From positions 1-15,902 of the forward strand of contig DAOVBC010000013.1 of the NCBI GenBank assembly GCA_030670715.1: 15,902 nt of DNA, given 5' to 3'. A program made the position numbers and the translations under genes. Shown in pieces: positions 7,286 through 14,450 of the stretch (within the stretch, counting starts at the first letter, position 1; every line of letters begins with the position of its first letter). The DNA is from Deltaproteobacteria bacterium. Lineage in GTDB: Bacteria; Desulfobacterota; Desulfobacteria; Desulfobacterales; SG8-13. The notes beneath the pieces are model-generated. The model ran no database searches. It was not told where the DNA came from and was given only the letters and a program-made list of their open reading frames with translations.

Positions 7286-8221
7286 CTAAATGTTTGAAGC
7301 AAGTTTCTTAAGTATCTTATCCGCCCCCATGGAAAGGAGGCGTTCCGCAAGGTCAATGCCGATTTTTTCAGATAATCCCTCCGGTCCGTTATGGGTGTCC
7401 CGGATGATCGCTTGCCCGTCAACATCGGCAACAAGCCCTTCAAGAATAAATTGACCGTCTGCGATTTTACCGTGGGCTGCAATCGGCACCTGGCAGCTTC
7501 CCTCCAGGCGATTTAAAAAAGCCCGTTCACCGAGCACTGCGGCCCTGGTCGGCGGGTGGTTCAAAGCCGTCAGCTTATCTTCTACAGCGGCATCACCCTC
7601 GCGGATTTCGATACACAGGGCACCCTGCCCAACGGCCGGCAGCATGATTGCGTAATCCAGATATTCGCTAATTCTGTTTTCCAGTTCAAGGCGTTTTACA
7701 CCGGCTGCTGCAAGGACGATGGCATCAAGGCCTTCTTCATCGGCGTCAAGTTTTCTCAGGCGGGTATCCAGGTTGCCCCTTAACGGGAGTATCACAAGGT
7801 CAGGTCTTGCATGCCGCAGCTGGGCGGCACGACGAAGGCTGCTGGTGCCGATGCAGGCACCCCGGGGAAGCCGGGAAAAAGAAAGCCCGTTTTTTGAGAT
7901 GAGTACGTCGGTCGGATTTTCCCGTACCGGAACGGGGCCGATACAGAGACCCCCGGGCAGATGCGCAGGCATGTCCTTCATGCTGTGAACCGCCAGGTCT
8001 ACCCGGCTCTGCAGCAGAGCTTCCTCGATCTCTTTAACAAAAAGCCCCTTGCCGCCGACACCGGCCAGGGGAACGTCAAGAATTTTGTCGCCCTTGGTTT
8101 TGATGGTAACCAGGTCGACCGAAAGTGCCGGGAATTTTTCAAGTAATGCCGATTTAACCCAGTTGGCCTGCCAGAGGGCCAGTTTGCTTCCTCTGGTGCC
8201 GATTCTTATTCGATCCTTCAT
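7286..8221 (-). CDS. hemC: Hydroxymethylbilane synthase (porphobilinogen deaminase)
   Basis: HemC polymerises four porphobilinogens to hydroxymethylbilane, the substrate of the HemD half of the fusion downstream. From the ATG at 8221 it has 311 residues, the usual length. Motifs are IRIGTRGSKLALWQAN at the N terminus, VHSMKDMP with the catalytic Asp at 83, GTSSLRRAAQL, LRGNLDTRL, LPAVGQGALCIE, and LEGSCQVPIAAHG with the dipyrromethane-cofactor Cys at 243. The same frame is open to 8374, but that extension lies on top of the fmdB-like gene and has no HemC character. The start lies 2 nt after the fmdB stop (TAATCATG), so expression is very likely coupled to it. Confidence 0.95.
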   Translation of the reverse strand: MKDRIRIGTRGSKLALWQANWVKSALLEKFPALSVDLVTIKTKGDKILDVPLAGVGGKGLFVKEIEEALLQSRVDLAVHSMKDMPAHLPGGLCIGPVPVRENPTDVLISKNGLSFSRLPRGACIGTSSLRRAAQLRHARPDLVILPLRGNLDTRLRKLDADEEGLDAIVLAAAGVKRLELENRISEYLDYAIMLPAVGQGALCIEIREGDAAVEDKLTALNHPPTRAAVLGERAFLNRLEGSCQVPIAAHGKIADGQFILEGLVADVDGQAIIRDTHNGPEGLSEKIGIDLAERLLSMGADKILKKLASNI

Positions 8222-8223
8222 GA

Positions 8224-8451
8224 TTAGTGGCCACAGCTCGAGCAGCTGGTGGCTGCACATCCGCTGCAGGCCGAACCGGCAGAGCTGGATACCGTTTGTC
8301 CGCCGCTGCCTTTGCTGACAAAGCCACAGGTCGACATCAGTCGGCACACCTTTGTACTCTGACAGGAGGGACAATCCGGTTTTTCATCGCCAAAAACCAG
8401 GCGCTCGAAATCTTTGTTGCAGTTTTCACAGTGGTATTCATAAATCGGCAT
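8224..8451 (-). CDS. FmdB-family zinc-ribbon protein
   Basis: A 75-residue protein beginning MPIYEYHCENCNKDFERL, the signature of the FmdB/CxxC_CxxC_SSSS putative regulatory family. Two CxxC knuckles (C8/C11 and C27/C30) should bind zinc. The tail is Gly-Ser rich and ends in a second Cys cluster (CSGCAATSCSSCGH), which is common in this family and might bind metal as well. ATG at 8451 has GGGG about 8 nt upstream, and a good promoter lies at 8492-8519. It is the first gene of a two-gene unit with hemC. The family was named from a methylotroph amide-operon regulator, but the function of most members, including this one, is not known. Confidence 0.88.
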   Translation of the reverse strand: MPIYEYHCENCNKDFERLVFGDEKPDCPSCQSTKVCRLMSTCGFVSKGSGGQTVSSSAGSACSGCAATSCSSCGH

Positions 8452-8491
8452 ATTTTATTCCCCTTTATAAGAGGTCGGATCGGGATAGACT

Positions 8492-8519
8492 ATCATATAT
8501 ATCCTTTTATAAAAATCAA
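8492..8519 (-). promoter_or_regulatory. Sigma70-type promoter for fmdB-hemC
   Basis: On the minus strand, TTGATT (8519-8514), a 16-nt gap and TATGAT (8497-8492) lie about 40 nt before the fmdB-like start, leaving a short leader. The same hexamers with the same gap recur at 15742-15769. The surroundings are AT rich. Confidence 0.5.
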
Positions 8520-8582
8520 GATCGTCGATTAAAGTTCACGTACAAGTTCACAGATAAAAGAGTTAACGAAATTATCGGTTAA

Positions 8583-9158
8583 TTAAAATTGCTCCGGAAA
8601 TAAAATCCTGTCGACCAGCTCGCACAGGATGTGGGCTATGGTGATGTGTGTTTCCTGGATTCTGGCAGTCGAATCCGATTCCACGGTGAAACCCAGATCG
8701 GCAAGGCTTGCCAGTTGGCCACTGCTGCCGGTCATGCCCAATGTGTACATTTCGAGCTCTTTGGCGGCCTTCACCCCCTCCAGCACGTTGGCCGAATTAC
8801 CGCTGGTGCTGATTCCCCAGGCGATGTCGCCGGCTTTTCCCAGGGCACGGACCTGTTTGGAAAAGATATCATTGAAATGGTAGTCATTTCCGATGCTTGT
8901 GAGAATCGACGTATCGGTGGTCAAGGCAATGGCAGCCAGTGGCGGGCGTTCGATTCTAAACCGGTTTACGAATTCGGCAGCGATGTGCTGCGAGTCGGCG
9001 GCACTGCCGCCATTACCGAAAATGAGTACCTTTTGGCCGGCGGTAATGCATTCGGCCAGTCTTTGAGCCCCGGCCTTGATGTTGTCGATATTATTTTTAA
9101 TCGAACTTTCTTTAACCGCTATGCTGTCCTGCAATATGTCCAGGATAATTTCGTCCAT
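8583..9158 (-). CDS. gmhA: Phosphoheptose isomerase (SIS domain)
   Basis: GmhA converts sedoheptulose 7-phosphate to D-glycero-D-manno-heptose 7-phosphate, the first step to the ADP-heptose of the lipopolysaccharide core, in the cytoplasm. It is a single SIS domain of 191-193 residues, the family length. VLIFGNGGSAADSQHIAAEF forms the phosphate loop and holds the metal-site His. RPPLAAIALTTDTSILTSIGNDY, ISTSGNSANVLEG and the C-terminal QETHITIAHILCELVD, with the His-x3-His active site, follow. AGGA lies 7 nt before the ATG at 9158; an ATG at 9164 would add two residues but is too close to that site. No other heptose gene is adjacent, and palindrome-bearing or promoter-bearing spacers separate it on both sides. 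Confidence 0.93.
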   Translation of the reverse strand: MDEIILDILQDSIAVKESSIKNNIDNIKAGAQRLAECITAGQKVLIFGNGGSAADSQHIAAEFVNRFRIERPPLAAIALTTDTSILTSIGNDYHFNDIFSKQVRALGKAGDIAWGISTSGNSANVLEGVKAAKELEMYTLGMTGSSGQLASLADLGFTVESDSTARIQETHITIAHILCELVDRILFPEQF

Positions 9159-9179
9159 GATCATTTCCTAATCTATTAG

Positions 9180-9362
9180 AGAGAGCAATATTCCAAGGCC
9201 TTAAGCAGGTGATATTCGATACTTGGTCCCGGATGCTTGATACTCGATGCCGGATACTGGATCATTGATACGGGATCAATATTGCTTGAAAAGAGAACTG
9301 CTCTCATCCTTGATCCGGTATCCAGAATCCAGGATCCAGTATCACTACACTGCAGGCTCTCT
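9180..9362. repeat. Imperfect inverted repeat of GGATACTGG words
   Basis: AGAGAGC (9180-9186) and GCTCTCT (9356-9362) bound a block in which GGTGATATTCGATACTTGG (from 9208) pairs loosely with the complement of 9320-9344 (CCAGAATCCAGGATCCAGTATC plus AC). The interior is a degenerate series of CGGATACTGGAT, GATACTCGATG and GATACGGGATC. It occupies most of the 255-bp spacer between the TPR gene and gmhA. Related words (GGATACTCGAAACTGGATC) appear at 1316-1334. Confidence 0.5.
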
Positions 9363-9413
9363 GCACTGTGCAAAAACGCATGCATATGATTTTGTTGCAC
9401 CATCTGCCCGGAA

Positions 9414-10766
9414 TTAATCCCCGCTTTCTGCGATACTGTGCTGGATTTGATCCATATACTCCGTTGAATCAAAGCCGAGTTCGGTTGCTTTTTGAAACTC
9501 CTTCATCGCGTCCTGCAGCCGGTCTTTATTGAAATAAAGCCGGCCGAGCCTTTGCCGGAAGAGACCGTTTTCCGGAGCTATTTCCACACTTTGCTTGCAA
9601 AACAGGGTTGCAATTTCAGGATTTTTCCCTTGAGCGCTGTAGAGCCAGCCCAGGCCGGATAAGGAGGCGGCATCATTGGAGTTCAGTCGGATCGCTTTCT
9701 TGTAGGCGGTGACGGCTTCATCCGTCATATCCAGAGCAGTGTAACATTCACCAAGACTGGAGTAAACGGTACAGGACTCCGGACACAGACCGGCCGCCTT
9801 TTCAAGATACGGTCTGCTTTTTTCGGGCGCGTTCTCTTCCAGGTAAAGCCTGCCGGTCTGGATGGCAACTTCAAATCTGGTTTCAGGCCGGTCGTCGGTT
9901 TTGAGAAAGTATTCCAGCGCCTCATCGCGGTTACCGGTCAGCATGCTTGCCAACCCAGCATTAAACATTGCCAGGGCCTCGTCGGCATCGAGCGCCATCG
10001 CCGCCTTGAACTCTTCAAGCGCTTTGTCCAGCTTACCCTGTACGCCATAGCAAACACCGAGGCTGTTGTGAACATTCGTATTGGAGGGATCGAGCAGCAG
10101 CGCCTTTTTAAATTCTTCAACTGCACCCCGAATATCTCCATTATCGTAAAATCTGTCCCCGCTGATGTTTAAGCTGATCGCGTCAAATGATACCAGGCTG
10201 TCCGGTCCAAAGAATTTTGCGTGATCGAGTGTCTTTTGAGCATTCTCGATGATCTGACCTTTATTGAAATCGAGGGTGGGGAAAACGGCAATGCCAATGG
10301 TTACGGTCCGGCTGCTATCTTCTGAAAGCGTTTGCATGATGGTTTCGGCGATTTTAAAACAGGACTTTTCATCTTTGTCCGGGAAAAAACATCCAAACAG
10401 TTGACCGTCCAGAAGTCCCCACATGCCGTCCTGCTGATTGCACACTTTGTCAATTGCCCGGGCAGTATCCTGCCGGCCATCATTCCCATCGAAGATTTCG
10501 TCCGGCCGGTCGGTTTGAGTCGGTGCGTCTATTTGCAAAACCATGGTTCCGAAAACCGGCAACGCCTCAAGACGGTTCAACGCATGGGTAATAAACGCCT
10601 TGCCGCTTTGAACGTGCGGGAATAAATCCGACAATGGCTGTACTTTGGAATCGGGCAATCTCTCAGGTTCTGTTTTTTGTGTCCGGGTGTCCGCGCGCGT
10701 TTTAGAAAGCAGAAACTGTTGGGTCGCGCTGCATTCGGTCTGCAAACCAGGGTGACTTTTTTTCAT
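9414..10766 (-). CDS. Degenerate GGDEF-like domain plus seven TPR repeats
   Basis: About 450 residues with no signal peptide or membrane segment, so probably cytoplasmic. Residues about 60-195 have the outline of a GGDEF nucleotide-cyclase domain: FGTMVLQIDA, then GLLDGQLFGCFFP at the active-site position, RTVTIGIAVFP, and an 'A..TL.HAKFFG' helix. The GG[DE]EF signature is replaced by LDGQLF, so diguanylate cyclase activity is unlikely. From about 205 to 440 come seven TPR units, for example GAVEEFKKALLLDPSN, KALEEFKAAMALDADE and DAMKEFQKATELGFDS, which bind proteins. Its ATG at 10766 lies 2 nt after the selA stop (TGATCATG); a TTG at 10772 overlaps that stop. Coupling to selA suggests a related role, but no function is known to me. 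Confidence 0.8.
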   Translation of the reverse strand: MKKSHPGLQTECSATQQFLLSKTRADTRTQKTEPERLPDSKVQPLSDLFPHVQSGKAFITHALNRLEALPVFGTMVLQIDAPTQTDRPDEIFDGNDGRQDTARAIDKVCNQQDGMWGLLDGQLFGCFFPDKDEKSCFKIAETIMQTLSEDSSRTVTIGIAVFPTLDFNKGQIIENAQKTLDHAKFFGPDSLVSFDAISLNISGDRFYDNGDIRGAVEEFKKALLLDPSNTNVHNSLGVCYGVQGKLDKALEEFKAAMALDADEALAMFNAGLASMLTGNRDEALEYFLKTDDRPETRFEVAIQTGRLYLEENAPEKSRPYLEKAAGLCPESCTVYSSLGECYTALDMTDEAVTAYKKAIRLNSNDAASLSGLGWLYSAQGKNPEIATLFCKQSVEIAPENGLFRQRLGRLYFNKDRLQDAMKEFQKATELGFDSTEYMDQIQHSIAESGD

Positions 10767-10768
10767 GA

Positions 10769-12190
10769 TCAACTTTTATTCAGCAAGTGGTCAAATGCGT
10801 TCTCGATTATCGCCAGTTCCTCATCCTGAACGGTTCTTGGATCTATGATATAATAGTCTTCTTCGATTCTTCCGATGATCGGAGGTGAGTTCGATCGTAA
10901 TTTCGATTCGATCGTGTTGGCTGAGATGCCATCTACAATGATTCCCAGACATTTACTCGGTAATTCTAAAAGCGGAAGCGACCCCCCCCCTGCTCTGGAT
11001 GACAGGTCCAGTAAATCAATCTTCAGACGCGACCGGTCGACTTTTTCCAGCATCTTTTTCAGACTGCCGGCTCTCTTGGCGATGTTTTCCACGGATTCGG
11101 TAATCATGCGTAAAGTCGGGATGGCCCGAACCGCCTTTTCCTCGTCCCGGTAAAGCCTCAATGTGCTTTCAAGGGATGCCAGGGTCAATTTATCTATCCG
11201 CAGGGCCCGGGTGATCGGATTTTTTTTGATTCGATCGAGATATTCTTTTTTACCGACGATAAAACCCGCCTGCGGACCGCCGAGCAGTTTATCGCCGCTG
11301 AAGGTAATAATATCTGCCCCGGTTGCCACAGATTCCTGAACGGTTGGTTCTTTTATTAAGCCGTATTTGGAAAAATCGATAAAAGTGCCGCTACCCAGGT
11401 CTTCCATTACCGGTATGTTGTGCTCTGCTCCCAGTGCTACAAGTTCTTGGAGCAGAACCTCAGCGGTGAAACCGACAATACTGTAATTGCTTTTATGAAC
11501 TTTCAGTAATAGTGCGGTGCTGTCATCGACGGCATTTTCGTAATCCCTGAGGTGGGTTCGGTTCGTCGCACCGATTTCACACATGATACCGCCGCTTTTG
11601 GCCATCACGTCTGGAATTCTAAAAGACCCGCCGATCTCAACCAGTTCTCCGCGGGAAACGATTACCTTTCTGCCTCTGGCAACGGTCTCCAGTGACAAAA
11701 GCACCGCTCCGGCATTGTTGTTTACGACCATTGCGGCTTCAGCGCCGGTTAGTTCACAGATGATATCCTCTACATTACTGTATCGCGAACCGCGTTTTCC
11801 CACAGCAAGGTCAAATTCCAGATTTGAGTACCGGGTTCCGATGGTAATCAGGTTTTGGACGACTTCTTCGGCGAGCAGTGACCGCCCCAGGTTGGTGTGG
11901 ACCACAATACCGGTGGCATTCACCGTGCGCTTCAGATTAAACGCCATGGCTCGACTGACGAAGCCTTTGACTGTCTCCATAATCGCGGTGTCAGCCGGAT
12001 CTCCATCGCTCAGTTTATGATCGTTTTCAATAATCGCACTTCTGAGTTCTTCTAGTACAGACCGGACGGATCGTATAAGAACCGTTCGGGGCACGTCTGA
12101 AAAAAATGAATCGGTTGCGGCAAGTTCAAGGATGTGATCAACGCCCGGAAGCTTTTGTAGCAGTTCTTTTTGCTGATTGTCGATCGCCAT
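10769..12190 (-). CDS. selA: L-seryl-tRNA(Sec) selenium transferase SelA
   Basis: SelA is a PLP enzyme that turns Ser-tRNA(Sec) into selenocysteyl-tRNA using selenophosphate. Its 473 residues match the family length. The N-terminal tRNA-binding domain contains LPGVDHILE. RTVNATGIVVHTNLGRSLL (88-106), GKRGSRYSNVEDIICELTGAE and VVNNNAGAVLL belong to the PLP fold. The PLP lysine is K301 in FSGDKLLGGPQAG. NPITRALRIDKLTLASLE is also typical. ATG at 12190 has GGGAA about 6 nt upstream. Its presence means the organism makes selenoproteins, so selB, selD and tRNA-Sec must lie elsewhere; none is visible here. It heads a unit with the TPR gene and faces the big divergent spacer. Confidence 0.96.
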   Translation of the reverse strand: MAIDNQQKELLQKLPGVDHILELAATDSFFSDVPRTVLIRSVRSVLEELRSAIIENDHKLSDGDPADTAIMETVKGFVSRAMAFNLKRTVNATGIVVHTNLGRSLLAEEVVQNLITIGTRYSNLEFDLAVGKRGSRYSNVEDIICELTGAEAAMVVNNNAGAVLLSLETVARGRKVIVSRGELVEIGGSFRIPDVMAKSGGIMCEIGATNRTHLRDYENAVDDSTALLLKVHKSNYSIVGFTAEVLLQELVALGAEHNIPVMEDLGSGTFIDFSKYGLIKEPTVQESVATGADIITFSGDKLLGGPQAGFIVGKKEYLDRIKKNPITRALRIDKLTLASLESTLRLYRDEEKAVRAIPTLRMITESVENIAKRAGSLKKMLEKVDRSRLKIDLLDLSSRAGGGSLPLLELPSKCLGIIVDGISANTIESKLRSNSPPIIGRIEEDYYIIDPRTVQDEELAIIENAFDHLLNKS

Positions 12191-12303
12191 GTTTATTCCC
12201 TATCCCGGATCCCGCCCGTCGGTGGGAGAACCCATTAGATTTTTTTAACCCCAAAAAGTAAAAATATAGTTGTTGATGGTTTTGAAAAGGTTTTAAACTA
12301 CAT

Positions 12304-12333
12304 TTAATATCATTGAAAACGCCATAATATCAA
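12304..12333 (-). promoter_or_regulatory. Possible selA promoter
   Basis: On the minus strand, TTGATA (12333-12328), an 18-nt gap and TATTAA (12309-12304) lie about 115 nt before the selA ATG. The -35 box is near consensus and the -10 box is moderate. The region is AT rich, so chance matches are likely. Confidence 0.33.
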
Positions 12334-12423
12334 TATTTTTATTCCTTCACAGAAAAAGACTTTATGGACACTAAGATATAGGGTATGGAGTTACTGACAC
12401 CCAATTCGCCTAAGCAAACCATG

Positions 12424-12639
12424 GTACGTGTTCACGGGGTGCGTCTCCCCGATTCACTCCGGTGGCTGCGTGTCCGGTCATTTCAATGACTTAGCAGCGG
12501 GGGCATTCCTGCCCCCTCCGCGTTCTCCCGCAAAAAAAACGTGCGGGAGCCGCGGTCTCCCCCACGGCTAAGTCATTGAAATGAAGAGGCCACTGCGCCA
12601 ATCTCGCTGCTCGGGGAAACGGGCCCCGTGAACACGTAC
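12424..12639. repeat. 216-bp structured palindrome with perfect terminal and internal arms
   Basis: The outer arms GTACGTGTTCACGGGG (12424-12439) and CCCCGTGAACACGTAC (12624-12639) are perfect over 16 bp. Internal arms TCATTTCAATGACTTAGC (12478-12495) and its exact complement (12567-12584) are perfect over 18 bp. Between them sit two hairpins: GGGGGCA-TTCC-TGCCCCC (12499-12516), and CCGCG/CTCCCGC with GCGGGAG/CGCGG (12518-12555) around an A8 loop. The GC-rich hairpins alternate with AT-rich flanks. No frame codes through it and no target-site duplication is obvious. It could be a non-autonomous mobile element, a structured RNA or a regulatory cruciform. Confidence 0.8.
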
Positions 12640-12717
12640 GCCAGGGCTTTACTTTCGTCCAAACCGTATTATGTTAAAAGCGCTGGCATTAGTAATTAGA
12701 GAGCAGTAAAAAAAATA

Positions 12718-13485
12718 ATGCGATTTTTATTGTACAACATACGATACGCTGCAGGGATCGGGAAAAAGTTCCACCTTCCGATACCGTACAGCGGCTATTT
12801 TAAGAATACCAACGGAAATCTTAAAGATATCGTCGATTTCGTAAAATCGGTTAATCCCGACCTTATCGGATTGATCGAGGTGGACAGCGGATCTTTTCGC
12901 TCCGAAAAACACAACCAGGCCGAAGCCATTGCTTGGGAATTGCAACACTATCATATCTATAAGTCAAAATATTCTGCCTCTTCCATGGCCCGTAAAGTGC
13001 CGCTGCTCAACAAACAGGGCAATGCTATTTTGACCAACCAGGAGATTATATCCCAAAAGTTTCATTATTTTCGCGAAGGTGTTAAACGTCTCGTGATTGA
13101 ACTGGAGTTGGAAAAATTCTCGATTTTTCTGGTTCACCTATCGATTAAATTCCGTCATCGCCATTACCAGCTGCAGGATCTGCATGCCATGGTAAAAAAC
13201 GCTAAAAAGCCGGTTATTGTCGCCGGTGATTTCAACGTTTTCCGGGGAGATCGCGAACTGCAACTATTCCTGGCCGCCACCGGACTGAAAAATGCCAACG
13301 GCAACGGGCAGCCATCCCACCCCAGCCGGTCTCCGCGCAGACAGCTTGACTATATTTTCCACAGCCCGCAAATACACATCACCGACTTTCATGTCCCCCG
13401 GATCAGACTGTCCGATCATACACCCCTGGTATGTGATTTTAATTTGGAAAGTATCGAAAAAGTCGCATCCGCTGCTGCAAATTAA
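12718..13485 (+). CDS. Endonuclease/exonuclease/phosphatase (EEP) family protein
   Basis: A single EEP domain of 255 residues with no signal peptide or membrane segment. Catalytic positions are all visible: N7 in LLYNIRY, E54 in GLIEVDSGS, H140 in FLVHLS, D171 and N173 in VAGDFNVF, D211 in RQLDYIF, and D233-H234 in LSDHTPL. This is the Mg-dependent phosphodiesterase set shared by DNase I, exonuclease III and sphingomyelinase relatives. The substrate (nucleic acid, lipid head group or other) cannot be read. The ATG at 12718 has only a weak purine-rich GAGAG about 14 nt upstream, so translation may be modest. It is the first plus-strand gene after the divergent palindrome and is followed by a spacer with its own promoter, so it is probably a single-gene unit. 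Confidence 0.82.
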   Translation: MRFLLYNIRYAAGIGKKFHLPIPYSGYFKNTNGNLKDIVDFVKSVNPDLIGLIEVDSGSFRSEKHNQAEAIAWELQHYHIYKSKYSASSMARKVPLLNKQGNAILTNQEIISQKFHYFREGVKRLVIELELEKFSIFLVHLSIKFRHRHYQLQDLHAMVKNAKKPVIVAGDFNVFRGDRELQLFLAATGLKNANGNGQPSHPSRSPRRQLDYIFHSPQIHITDFHVPRIRLSDHTPLVCDFNLESIEKVASAAAN

Positions 13486-13571
13486 GACCGATCGCACACG
13501 GCGCATTGCCTGTCGCCTGTCTCTGGCCATTCAAGAGAAACACGGTTTTCTGTAACATTGCAAATTGAATC

Positions 13572-13600
13572 TTGACTTCATTCTGCATACTCAATATACA
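13572..13600 (+). promoter_or_regulatory. Sigma70-type promoter, plus strand
   Basis: TTGACT (13572-13577), a 17-nt gap and TATACA (13595-13600) match the consensus well in the -35 box and spacing and fairly in the -10 box. It would serve the secreted-protein gene and probably the U32 gene after it. Confidence 0.45.
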
Positions 13601-13654
13601 ATCATATCAATCCATTGGCATCGTATTCTGGAAAAAACGAATTGATTAAACCAT

Positions 13655-13822
13655 TTTTGAACTTCGTTCGCTCCGCTCACAATTGGAATAATGGAATGAT
13701 GGAATATTGGGTACATTCGTGTTCCATCCATTTGAAAAATAATACTGAAGTTATGCGTTTTTGACCATTATTCCGTGATTCCAACATAGCGCTAAAGCTT
13801 CACTTCGTGCCCATTATTCCAT
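13655..13822. repeat. Imperfect inverted repeat of TGGAATA words
   Basis: TTGGAATAATGGAATGATGG (13683-13702) matches the complement of 13765-13784 at 17 of 20 positions. Outside it, GAACTTCGTTCGCTCC (about 13660-13675) loosely faces AGCGCTAAAGCTTCACTTCG (13788-13807), and another CATTATTCCATG follows at 13811-13822. Like the repeat at 2563-2648, the arms are degenerate short tandems. The ATTGGAATAATGG units might bind a protein, but dispersion as a repeat family is more likely. Confidence 0.55.
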
Positions 13823-13908
13823 GTAGACGGCATAAAACCGGTGTCGTTAAAAGATGCATGGTTTCAATATATTATAGAAATTTCGAGATGTTATTTACTG
13901 GATCTGAA

Positions 13909-14418
13909 ATGAAATCAGGAAAACATACAAGGCTGATCACCGGAATTTTTTTCATCATTTTACCACTTCTGGTCTTTACAAAAACGGTTTCCGGTCAGGA
14001 GGCTACGCTGCGCGGGCTCGCAGGCGTCATGGTTAGAGTCGATATCAATGACATCCTCATTAATGACGGCTTAACCAAAAGTCGAATCAGATCGGACGTT
14101 GAGTTAAAATTGCAGGAGGCGGGCATAAAAATATTTACGGATAAAGAATGGCGAAATACCGAAGGCCATCCGCAACTCTTTATACAGGTAACCGGAAGAA
14201 AAGTTCACGATGATAATTGGAAATTTTACACTTTCGCCATAAATATTCAACTGCTTCAGGATGTGTACATCATTCGAAAAAACCAGACCGAACTTCACCA
14301 GGCATCGACCTGGCTCATTATGCGGGCCGACCGCGGGTATATCGGTGATATCCGGCTGCGGATCAAGGAACTTGTGGATTCTTTTTCCACCGACTTCCTG
14401 TCCGCCAATCAGATATAA
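13909..14418 (+). CDS. Small secreted protein of unknown function
   Basis: From the ATG at 13909 there are 169 residues, starting with a clear Sec signal peptide: Lys/Arg-rich KSGKHTR, a hydrophobic LITGIFFIILPLLVF core, and a likely cut after TVSGQ. There is no lipobox Cys, so it should be periplasmic or exported. The mature part is one compact alpha/beta-looking domain: LAGVMVRVDIN, RSDVELKLQEAGIKIF, HPQLFIQVTGRKV, AINIQLLQDVYIIR, STWLIMRADRGYIG and RIKELVDSFSTDFLSANQ. I have a general memory of similar uncharacterised envelope proteins ending with this 'F..D-[FY]L..N' helix, but no named family. GGAT lies 5 nt before this start; the frame stays open upstream to 13807, but those codons fall in repeat sequence. 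It lies 32 nt before the U32 gene. Confidence 0.7.
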   Translation: MKSGKHTRLITGIFFIILPLLVFTKTVSGQEATLRGLAGVMVRVDINDILINDGLTKSRIRSDVELKLQEAGIKIFTDKEWRNTEGHPQLFIQVTGRKVHDDNWKFYTFAINIQLLQDVYIIRKNQTELHQASTWLIMRADRGYIGDIRLRIKELVDSFSTDFLSANQI

Positions 14419-14450
14419 ATTCCCTTTCCTCACTATGAACATCATTTCAA

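Larger units (their letters stand above)
12191..12717. other. Divergent spacer between selA (minus) and the EEP-family gene (plus)
   Basis: No gene is supported in 527 bp. Next to selA lies an AT-rich stretch (12230-12360) with a plausible minus-strand promoter. The remainder is dominated by a GC-rich palindromic element at 12424-12639. The last 75 bp before the plus-strand gene are AT rich and should contain its promoter. TATTAT at 12667-12672 could be a -10 box, but no matching -35 is at a good distance. Confidence 0.6.
13486..13908. other. Spacer upstream of the secreted-protein gene, with promoter and palindrome
   Basis: No gene is supported in this 423-bp stretch. A promoter candidate lies at 13572-13600 and a word-based palindrome at about 13655-13822. 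If the promoter is used, the palindrome falls in a leader of about 300 nt before the gene starting at 13909. Confidence 0.5.

Noticed and set aside
8222..8374. N-terminal extension of hemC
   Set aside because: The frame is open, but it overlaps the fmdB-like gene and lacks HemC similarity; the ATG at 8221 gives the normal length.
8631..9179. 182-codon plus-strand open frame
   Set aside because: It is antisense to gmhA and has no recognisable motif or start signal.
12191..12717. tRNA-Sec next to selA
   Set aside because: No cloverleaf with a CCA-type acceptor or UCA anticodon arm fits the hairpins, which are longer and more symmetrical than a tRNA.
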